Of a stretch of 16,700 nucleotides of DNA, positions 1 through 7,229 are shown piece by piece (position 1 is the stretch's first letter; each line of letters begins with the position of its first letter). The DNA comes from Beverwykella pulmonaria (lineage: Eukaryota > Ascomycota > Dothideomycetes > Pleosporales > Melanommataceae). The notes below the pieces were generated by a model. It saw nothing but the letters and a program-made list of their open reading frames with translations. It had not been told where the DNA came from and ran no database searches. A program made the position numbers and the translations under genes. Location: contig BCHH01000015.1 in assembly GCA_001599595.1 (NCBI GenBank), positions 37,659 to 54,358 on the forward strand, in the 5' to 3' direction.

Positions 1-1007
1 CAAGCTAGGACATAGAAACTACTTACAAGCTGCACGACAACTACTAGTTAGCAACTTGCCTCATCATCCTGTCAAGCCAAGGCATGGACACCACTCACAG
101 CCTGTACCACGGCTATTAGTTAGCGACTTGCCTCATCAGTCTGTCAAGCCAGGGAATGGAAACTACTTACAGTCTGTACCGCGACCAGCGGTTAGCGATT
201 TGCCTCATCAGTCCGTCACGCTAGGGCATAGAGACGACTTACAATCTATCCCGCGACTAGCAGTTAGCGACTTGCCTCATCAATCTGTTAAGCCAGAGCA
301 TGGAAACCACTTACAATCTGCACCACAGCCGGCAGTTAGCGACTTTCCTTATTATTCTGTTAAGGCAGGGCATGGAAACCACTTACGCCCTGCACCGCAA
401 CCAGTAGTTAGCAATTTGCTTTATTAGTCCTTTAAATTAGGGCATGGAAACCACTTACGAGCTGCACAGTAACTAGCAGTTAGCAACTTGCCTTATAAGT
501 CCGACAAGCTACAGAATAGAGCCCACTTACAAGCTGCACCACGGTGAGCTGTTAGTAACTTGCCTTATTACTCTGTTAAGTTAGGCCATAGAAACTACTT
601 ACAAGCTGCACCAAGGCCAGTAGTTAGCGGTTTGCCTTATGATTCTGTCAAACCAAGGCATGGAAACTGCTTACAGTCTACATCACGACCATCAGTTAGC
701 GGCTTGTCTTATTATCTTGGCAAGCAAGGGCATAGAAACCACTTACAACCTGCACCGCGGAGAGCAGTTAGCAACTTGCCTTATCAGTCAACCAAGCCAG
801 GACAAGGATCCACTTACAATCTGCACCACGGCAAGCAGTTAGCAACTTGCCTTAGTAGTCCGTCAAGTCTAAACATGTGATCCACTTACAGTCTGCACCA
901 CGACCAGCAGTTAGCAACTTGCGTTATTAGTCTGTCAAACAAGGATATGGGCTCCACTTACAGTCTGCACCAGGACCAGCAATTAGCGACTTATCTACTT
1001 ATTCTAT
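1..1007 (-). repeat. 72-bp tandem array, 14 units, each with a full set of splice signals on the minus strand
   Basis: Fourteen head-to-tail units start at 1, 73, 145, 217, 289, 361, 433, 505, 577, 649, 721, 793, 864 and 936. All are 72 bp except the unit at 793, which is 71 bp. The array runs off the left edge. Units differ by many substitutions, yet on the minus strand three elements stay nearly fixed. The branch-point motif CTAAC is present in 13 of 14 units (CTAAT in the unit at 936). About 18 nt later comes a 3' splice site, CAG in 12 units and TAG in 2. Three nt after that comes a 5' splice site, GTAAGT in 12 units, GTGAGT in one and GTAAGC in one. Minus-strand frames all contain stops if unspliced. 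A divergent fifteenth unit joins the array to the secreted-protein exon at 1094-1198. The array is directly visible; its role as alternative terminal exons or microexons is inference. Confidence 0.97.
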
Positions 1008-1198
1008 CAATCAAGTAGAATAGATTTACTAACCTGTGCAAGAAACAGTTAATATATTTACAATATATAGAGAAAAAGATGTTTCTATCTTACCTGTCGA
1101 GCCTCAAGCTCTGTGGCCTTGGTTTCCTCCAGTTCAAGAGAACCAGGGAGCGCAAGAGCAGATGCTATAAGCATGGTAGAAAGAATTAAGAACTTCAT
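1007..1198 (-). CDS. Small secreted protein/peptide precursor; exon 1 plus nearest possible exon 2
   Basis: Exon 1 (1198 down to 1094) encodes 35 residues: a clear signal peptide (MKFLILSTMLIASALA, cleavage probably after ALA) and a short acidic pro-region ending LEARQ. The exon ends in phase 0 at CAG, followed by the donor GTAAGA. A 60-nt intron (1093-1034) has TTAAC and ends CACAG. The nearest exon 2 (1033-1007) then reads VSKSILLD and stops, giving a 43-residue precursor. An Arg-Gln end to the pro-region resembles Kex2-type processing before a mature N-terminal Gln, so the secreted product may be a very short peptide. This start is preferred over an in-frame ATG at 1336 because the signal peptide begins here, the context is AAAC-ATG, and a TATA box lies 113 bp upstream. 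Splicing could instead reach any unit of the neighbouring array. No family is recognised; an effector or peptide signal is possible but unproven. Confidence 0.75.
1034..1093 (-). other. First intron of the secreted-protein gene, a divergent unit of the array
   Basis: This 60-nt intron runs from GTAAGA to CACAG with a TTAAC branch-like motif about 16 nt before the acceptor. Its 3' end and the bases after it align with the 72-bp array units, with the branch, AG and GT(T/A)AGT elements in the same order. The array therefore looks like repeated duplication of this gene's own intron-exon boundary. Here acceptor and next donor touch directly (CACAG followed by GTTAGT), whereas array units have three bases between them. 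Confidence 0.7.
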
Positions 1199-1310
1199 GT
1201 TTATAAATGTAGTTATAGTAGAGGAGTGATCAAAGTAATACAATCGAGGTAGATGAATCGATTGTAATAAAGGCTGGATAAATGCTTCGTTAGATAAGGA
1301 CTTGTCGAGC

Positions 1311-1318
1311 TTTATATA
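1311..1318 (-). promoter_or_regulatory. TATA box of the secreted-protein gene
   Basis: The minus strand reads TATATAAA here, 113 bp upstream of the chosen ATG at 1198. A pyrimidine-rich stretch (ATCACTCCTC) follows before the start codon, a typical arrangement for well-expressed fungal small secreted proteins. Function is inferred from position and motif. Confidence 0.6.
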
Positions 1319-1336
1319 TTGTTTTTTAACATCCAC

Positions 1337-1801
1337 TCAGGCCAGTTGGCCACCTTTTTCAAGACTTTAAACTTAAACATTTTGGCTAAATTTTAATAAT
1401 TGCAACTAAATTCTCAATATAGGTTTCTTTATCCATTGCCTAATACGATTAGACCTAGTATATGCTATTTGAAGCCACGCTGAGCTCTATTGAGTCAGAA
1501 AATCTAGAAGAGGGATATTTTAAGGTAATATAATATATATAGAACATGATATATTAACCTCTCCTGCTGTTAGCTCTGCATGGCAGTGATTCCTCTCAAT
1601 TACTAATACCGTACTATGTCTATTGCGTTCTTAACTATCTGCTATCTGAATAACCTCTTACGTGGATTGCCCTTATCAAAATCCATTAAAAAATCGCTAT
1701 TTCAAATTTGAATATTTTTACAAATACTGGATAATAAGTAAAGAAACTTTGTATAACGTAATTCATAAGCACGTCGCCATCCTCAATATTCATCTTTTAT
1801 T
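1337..1801. other. AT-rich intergenic stretch between secreted-protein gene and transposase relic
   Basis: There is no supportable coding region. The stretch is strongly AT-rich, with runs such as TAATATAATATATATAG near 1530-1545. It probably includes the 3' flank of the Fot1-like relic to its right, but no terminal inverted repeat could be identified by eye. A short inverted repeat GGCCA-GT-TGGCC at about 1340-1351 lies in the upstream region of the secreted-protein gene. Confidence 0.6.
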
Positions 1802-2869
1802 TCACACTAGAAAAGCTTTACACGTACGAATGTTGTGTCCTGTTTCTTTACAGTGGCTACAGCGCATCTACAGCTAAGTTCTGCTATCTGAGCGAGTCCT
1901 CCCCTGGCGCGATTTGCTCTTGTTCTGTTTATTAGACCCTTTTTGAGCCATTATCTTGGACCCCTCTGTCAACAGAATCCACTTCTTTTTGCTACTTCTA
2001 CGCTTTATAGCAACCTTATTTGCTCTCTAAAGGCTTGCAATTTCCTTACACATTAATACAACAGAATGCGTTACTGTCTTAGCGCTTTTGGTAAGGCGAT
2101 CAAGCGACGGCTCAATTGGCATGGGTGAACTATCTTAATGCCTTTGAATCCTAAATGCTCTATGCCAATAAAAATTCTTATGTAGGAGTGATTCAAGCAT
2201 CCATATCACAAAATAAGGTTGACTAAGCTTCTAGCTTAGCAGCGTTGCTGTGTGTTTTGGATTCCTATTGAGTGATCTCTGCAACAGGAGGTATTGGCGT
2301 TTCAAGCCTATCATTAAGTTTTAATAGTACAGCCTCTAGATCGTGTGGTACTAGACCCGCGCCTTAGAGCTTGCGATAATATTATTCTTTGTAATTGACT
2401 TGTAGTAGGCTGCTTTAAAGGCTAGTAGAAACTCTGTCTTAGTGATATGTTGATGTAGTTGCACTTAATGCTCTCAGTTTCGCACCTATACATTTTCTTT
2501 AATAGCCTAAAGCAGCCCAATCAAGTAGCTGCAGCAGGTGCAACGCCTGTGCTAGCATATAGAGTAGAATAATATCCTTCTCCTTGCAGAGGTTATCTGT
2601 GATAGATCCCATGCATGTGCCCACGTGTGGGCTTGAGAGTGGCGCAATGGCGCAAGTGTGTTTTCCATGCATAAATACTGACTACGCAAGCTGAATCGTG
2701 ATTCAACTTGTTGGCTCAGTGGTATAGCGCATGTAGTCGTGCCGATGATCCGGTGGATCGAAACCCTTACATTATCAAAGCTAGCTAATAAATAGCTCTT
2801 ATTGCTATTAAGAATTAGTAGGTGGCGTGCGCCTACTGTACAATTCTTTGTACAGCTAAAGTCTGTATG
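1802..2869 (-). pseudogene. Fot1/pogo-like (DDE_1 type) transposase relic, C-terminal half
   Basis: Reading the minus strand with several frame changes recovers the typical order of a Fot1-like fungal transposase. Reading from high to low coordinates: TKNCTVGARHLLILN-SNKSY (catalytic Asp block), FD-N-LCKEKDII, HLLQLLD, GCFRLLKK, HITKTEFLLAFKAAYYKSIT, GAGLVPHDLEAVLLKLNDRL, ETPIPP, IQRH-DSSPMP, EIASL-RANKVAIKRR, and a C-terminal CCHC zinc knuckle (CSHCKETGHNIRTC, near 1819-1860). The LILD Asp position reads Asn, and stop codons replace sense codons at several places, so it cannot be active. A 174-bp insertion at 2598-2771 splits it. Excising that insertion plus one target duplicate rejoins the reading frame exactly. 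The N-terminal half is not visible to the right. The family call rests on recalled motifs, and the order match is strong. Confidence 0.88.
2593..2776. mobile_element. Solo-LTR-like insertion, 174 bp, with 5-bp target duplication TTATC
   Basis: The element at 2598-2771 begins TGTGATAG and ends CCCTTACA, and is flanked on both sides by TTATC (2593-2597 and 2772-2776). TG...CA ends with a 5-bp duplication are the mark of LTR retroelements, so it reads as a solo LTR or a very small LTR-type element. It interrupts the Fot1-like relic precisely. It contains a near-palindrome GCCCAC-GT-GTGGGC (2619-2632, with a CACGTG core), an ATAAATA motif near 2680-2687, and tRNA-like A-box and B-box motifs at its right end (about 2712-2722 and 2755-2765). 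No internal retroelement genes are present. A tRNA-related SINE is the alternative, but its boxes sit at the wrong end for one. Confidence 0.72.
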
Positions 2870-3366
2870 CACAAGCACAGACCGCAATACTTTGGCAAAC
2901 ATTGCGAGCGTTCAATCCCCACACCATCGACCCACCACCACACATCAACGTCGGGCTCTTTTGGCGCAGAAATTTCAGGAAATCGCATTAAAGGTGGTGA
3001 GCTTGCACCTGCGACGCGCAGTTCAATTATCTCCAAGTGGGAGCTAGTGTATTAAATTAGGATTTGGCGGTCAAATATGGCGTGCATTAGAATGCGATCT
3101 CCGCCACAATTAAGCACTAGCAAACCCTTAAAAGTTTACCTTGATCTAGCTGTCCTAAGATAACCACACGTCGCGAGAAACAGATGCTAGTTAAATTTGC
3201 GCAACTATATGTAAGCAGTATAGATATATCTCTCTTCTAGAAATATATAATTAAAAGGTCTTTTTGGTTACAGTTATGAGCCCGGACCGTCCCCGCATTT
3301 AAGCAGCGTTGGCGAGGACTGGTACATGGGTGAGGCACTATAAGCAAGCTTTTGCTACCAAAAAAT
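2870..3366. other. Degenerate repeat-derived intergenic sequence
   Basis: No intact gene is seen. The stretch lies between the Fot1-like and Tc1-like relics and is probably decayed transposon sequence, but I could not assign it to a family. Short overlapping open frames at 2802-3055 show no recognisable motif. A perfect hairpin CTGTACA-ATTCTT-TGTACAG lies at about 2837-2856, inside the edge of the Fot1-like relic. Confidence 0.5.
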
Positions 3367-3486
3367 ATTAAGGATAACGCGCTAATACACAACTCTAAAC
3401 ACAGCAAAGAGTGGCTTGAAATCCACAGGATCTGGACCCTTAAATAGCCTCCCTATTCACCTAACCTCAACCCAATTGAGCACTGT
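3367..3486 (+). pseudogene. Tc1/mariner-type DD34E transposase relic, C-terminal catalytic part
   Basis: The plus strand reads KDNALIHNSKHSKEWLEIHR, then IWTLK-stop-PPYSPNLNPIEHC. This matches the second and third catalytic blocks of Tc1-like transposases (DNAPIH... WPPYSPDLNPIEHLW). The Asp codon at 3373 and the Glu codon at 3478 have 34 residues between them, so the spacing is DD34E. The expected Trp codon before PPYSP is TAG at 3445-3447, a change consistent with G-to-A decay such as repeat-induced point mutation. A further stop (TAA at 3340-3342) precedes the block, and homology fades after IEHC. The rest of the element was not found. It is an inactive fragment. Confidence 0.82.
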
Positions 3487-3888
3487 CACGGTAACCATCG
3501 TGGCTCCCCTGACAAGCTCGCTTCCTCTAACACGCTTCCCCTAACACGTTACGCGACACCTTGGCTGCGCACGAGCCCAGCACAATCTGCATATAGCCTG
3601 GTAGAGAAACTTTCCTTCCTCTGCATCTGACGTCTTGAACCATCACGACAGTCGCACGTAGCAATCAATCCCTGAATCTGAATATCGCTCTTCGCCCATG
3701 GAGACGCACTTCTAGCTATTGGACTTGATACTTGATATCTAGTGTTCATACCTGAATGCCTCGTCGCCGTGACAAGCACATGAGGCGGGTGCTGAAAAAA
3801 ATGGTACATAAGCTCTATCTAGAGCTTGATAAGATGGGGCGACGCAGAAAGTGATTGGGGTCGAGCGACTGTATGCTTGTGAAAGCGC
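3487..3888. other. Non-coding stretch between Tc1-like relic and solo LTR
   Basis: No gene can be supported; a minus-strand open frame at 3549-3809 has no recognisable motif. Visible structure is a near-exact direct repeat CTTCCTCTAACACG / CTTCCCCTAACACG at about 3521-3550 and a perfect short inverted repeat AAGCTCTA-TC-TAGAGCTT at 3810-3827. Confidence 0.5.
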
Positions 3889-4082
3889 TCAAGTGTAAGG
3901 AGACTGTAGGCAGGAGATCGAAATGTGGGTATAGAGTGTATTCAAGACGAATCCTTGAGGACTACTCAGGAGTCGGAAGGTAGCTATATACAGATCGGCA
4001 CGTGACCGGAGATCACGTGGTCCGAGACCTGGCCGAAGGCTGGCCGAGGATGGCCTGAGGGAAGGTTGCTCGTGACATCAAG
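3889..4082 (-). mobile_element. Solo LTR, 184 bp, with 5-bp target duplication TCAAG
   Basis: The element at 3894-4077 begins TGTAAGGAG and ends CTCGTGACA on the plus strand. It is flanked by TCAAG on both sides (3889-3893 and 4078-4082). Read on the minus strand it starts TGTCACGAGC, has a TATA-like TGTATATAGC motif after an upstream region, and ends CTCCTTACA, the usual order of a promoter-bearing LTR. The upstream (U3-like) part holds a perfect inverted repeat CACGTGA-CCGGAGA-TCACGTG (3999-4019) with two E-box cores. No internal retrotransposon genes flank it, so it is a solo LTR left by recombination. The strand is inferred from the TATA position. Confidence 0.8.
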
Positions 4083-7000
4083 CCACCTTTTTTTTTTAAA
4101 TCATTTATATTGTAGATAGCTATTACTAATCTAAATACAATAAAGCTATCGGCGGTGACTCTGAAGATGAGGAAGGCGAAAGTTGAAAGGAGGGATGGGA
4201 GGAAGCCACTGACGATTGGAATCTAACATGCAGTCATTCATGCCCTAGCTCAGCGGGCATGCTAATGTACCGCAGTAGAAGGGTCCACGAGACACTTCAT
4301 GGCAACCTTACCTGCAAGCACATCCTTTCTTCGCAGTAGTTGTGAAAGTGAGATTGGGCTTGCACAAATGTTTGTGGCGATGCTCGACTGTATGCACGCC
4401 GGTGGGTTTCAAAGGCATCCACCTCCAAATAGTATTTGTTGGACTAAACAGTTCAGGTATCATTTGGCGCCATGCTGTGTTTGCTTGTTGTACAACAAGT
4501 TCGGTAAGGCAGACGGGGATGACAGCTTGTTGTCGATATTGCGGCGAAGGTCTCGCTATGCCGGCCTGAGACATACATGGTGTACTGTACTTATTCATCG
4601 CAAGCGCTTAATGACAGGCTGTTGTGCTACAGTGCCTTACCGATCCTGAGGAAAAAAATCCTAATATCAACGTCAGTCCAGGTCCAGGATTTCTTTTTGT
4701 GCCAACGGCTGATGTTCATGGTCAGCTGTCAGGAGCTCTCTGCTTCATCGTCAGTGCGTCTGAGGCGTGTCTCGCGGCAAAGACATGTCGTTCCAAGCGA
4801 GGGAGGGGGTGGTAAGAAGAGGGATTGGGCCATGCCGCTGGGAATACCGGGCGAAGAGAGAAAAAGGTCGGGGCGAGATGCTGAAGACAGCACCTGTAAG
4901 ATTCGGGCCGCATAATCTCACCCAGCCCTATGATAATACTGAGGAGTTAATATCTCAGGCTGTTGGTGGCTCTGAGTAGCGGTGAGTGAGTGTTTGTGCC
5001 AACCAACTATTGAGAAAACAGGTCAGCTCGAGGAGTCCAAGGTCCATCGCCGCTCATTGAAGAGTGTCTCGATGCAGACAAGGACCAAGTGTTCAGCGGA
5101 AGCCGTGTCTGGGGCGTAAATCCTTCCCAACTGCTAGTCGGAGCTCCTAATAATGATTCTGTTGTCCGTATCTACTGTTACACCTCGCGTAGAATAGCGG
5201 ACCGACAGTATCTTGGGGCTTTGACGGAACAAGTGTCAAAAGGCAATGTGCCCTGTTTGCTCTGTGGCATTCGTTCACGGAATCAGATTAGAGATGTTGG
5301 TTGACGTAAAGTCCGTCCAGAGACATGGTCGCAATAAGCGCCATGGTCCTTTAAGCTCACTAGTGCTGTGCTTGCTGGCAGAAAGTGCCAAGGGTTGTGT
5401 CCAACAGAGAAAGATAATAGAGAATAGATACTAAAAAGGCTGAGATGCTGAACCTGGAACCAGGCAACAGTAGCTTTCGACTGATGAGGCAGAAGAGAAG
5501 GATCCCAAAGCTTGTGGGGAGCATATGCCGAATGCGTATGCTGTGCTGATAGCACAGAAATATGCCAGATGCTGACCCCGCTCACACTTCACACATTTAG
5601 CAAGCATGCCCATCTCCACAGCCCACGTCGGGAGCGCTGGACCGAAGCTGCAACCTGCTGCTCGTCACCTGAGACCTCAGAGATGCGAGTCAACTTGGGA
5701 CATTCTGTGCCACCTTGGCGCTTGGTGCCTTTTTTTGGAGGCCAGCAGACGCGGGTAATTATGCGCGGCGTCGGTACAGGGACTGAGGGTAGGAAGGACG
5801 GCCGAGCGCAATGGAAGGGGGGAGGCGGGACAGTCAAAAGAAAACAAAGCGGGTGATAACGTTGAGTGCGAGAAGCTGACCCGTCTCATGAGGTGGTGTG
5901 GTCTGTTCAGGCCCCCAAAGGCGGTTTTTCTCGTCGATATTGGAGCTAGCGGCATGGTGGTCGACGATCGCTGTGCTCCAGAATGCGCGAGGAACGTTGC
6001 TTGCCGCGATATAATTATCTGGCGTAGTCATCGGCACAGCGCGGTCCCAGTGAGCCGTCACACTCCCCCGTCATCCATTTGGCGCGAGTCGGCCACGTCG
6101 ACGGCGAGCTGCTGGGCGTTCTGCTGCGAGTAGGAATGCTACCATCATACGGGAGAATGCTGTTTGTCTGGTGGCCGTCTGCTACGCCGCAAGGCTCTCT
6201 GCGACACATGATTGAGTACTTCTGGCGTCGTCGAGTGTGGACGTTGGTGCATTAGTGCATGCAGCGCGCAACACTCTCCTGTGCTGAGACTGCCGGTGAA
6301 GGTGGGCTTGGCCTAATTAAGCAAGCCAGTGCATCGTTCATCCAGCCCTCCCTCCTGGACTAAGGCAGCCTAGAGACATGGCATTGGCGAATCCGGTGGT
6401 GCCTGGGCGACATGGCAAAAGCGATGGCGCTGGCGAGCCTGGGTCGGAGAATTTTGACAGCTGGGAAGGGGGAAGGGAGTCGCGCGTCGCGAGTCGCGGC
6501 CACCACGGCGGAGATGAGGACGAGCATGGCCGTTTGCTGTGGCTTTTCTCGAGGACCCAAACACGTTCCCCGTCCCATGCCCGCGGGACGTCTGGGAGAT
6601 CCAGACGAGTGTGCGCCGACGGTGATGAGCAGAGGGCGAGTTGAGGGCTAAGCGGATCCCGCAGGCTAGCCCGCGCACACCTCACCCTCGGCGCTTAGCA
6701 CGCTCGATCTCACAAGGCTTGATGCGTGCTGCAGCCATGATTGGTGTGAAACGGCCAGGAGCGACGGCAGCAGGGGCGCGCAACAAGACAGCTGGGCCGG
6801 CGAGCAGGTGGAGTTCGCTCTCCATCCCTCACCGGCAACACGGTGACACCAGCGTCGACGGGCAGCACACTACGACGCGCAGGGCAAGAGCTCCATTGAA
6901 ACAAAACAATCGCCGCGCTCCTCAAAAGCCTCCACCATCGCCGCCCCTCTCTGCTCGCCCGCGCGCTGCATCGCCCACGTCGCTCTCACGCGCCGCCCCT

Positions 7001-7229
7001 CGCCCTGATTCGCCCCGACCCCAGCGGAAGCGCAGCCTTCAGCCTTGCGACTTTGCGACCTGAGACCTGCGACCTGCGATCGTCTCGCCGCCAGGGTGTT
7101 GTGGTATTGATAGGCAGCCAGCTGGGAGACTGGCCCACCACGACCCCAGAGTTCCGCGAAGACGGCTCCAACACGCGGCGCAGTCTGGCGCTGCAACGCC
7201 ATCGTGCCTGCATTGCGGCATCGTGAGCA
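4083..7229. other. Long stretch without a convincing gene
   Basis: Several overlapping open frames lie here (for example around 4299-4915, 5089-5856, 5888-6133 and 6378-7063). They overlap on both strands, lack recognisable domains and show no convincing intron-exon structure, so none is called. A T-run of about 10 bases lies at 4088-4097, next to the solo LTR. From about 6370 the sequence becomes GC-rich. The last several hundred bases before 7230 are probably promoter and 5' untranslated region of the gene starting there; an in-frame TGA at 7224-7226 excludes an upstream start for it. A short gene or an unrecognised decayed element cannot be ruled out. Confidence 0.5.

Noticed and set aside
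56..880. Plus-strand open frames through the 72-bp array encoding a 24-residue repeat (SDLPHQSVKPGNGNYLQSVP-like)
   Set aside because: They exist because 72 is a multiple of three. There is no promoter, leader or splice context on this strand, frames are broken by TAG codons and by the 71-bp unit, and the constrained positions match minus-strand splice signals instead.
1..1007. Minus-strand frame with a Cys-containing peptide (GADCKWFPCPGLTD) in each unit, resembling a repeated pheromone or RiPP core
   Set aside because: Three of 14 units have a TAG inside it, the Cys pattern is not kept, and no acceptor with CAG brings the leader exon into this frame.
1..1007. CRISPR-like array
   Set aside because: The whole 72-bp unit is repeated with scattered substitutions; there is no short exact repeat with unrelated spacers, and the context is fungal.
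1085..1336. Start of the secreted protein at ATG 1336 (83 codons)
   Set aside because: It would bury the signal peptide 46 residues inside the protein and place the start beyond the TATA box; ATG 1198 has better context.
2705..2772. Functional tRNA gene
   Set aside because: A and B box motifs are present, but acceptor, anticodon and T stems do not pair.
4299..4915. Overlapping plus-strand open frames as a gene
   Set aside because: Frames overlap on both strands, contain no recognisable domain, and no fungal intron links them.
6378..7063. GC-rich open frames on both strands upstream of the 758-aa gene
   Set aside because: Long frames are expected by chance in GC-rich sequence; composition is Arg/Ser/Pro-rich without motifs, and the region fits a promoter and leader.
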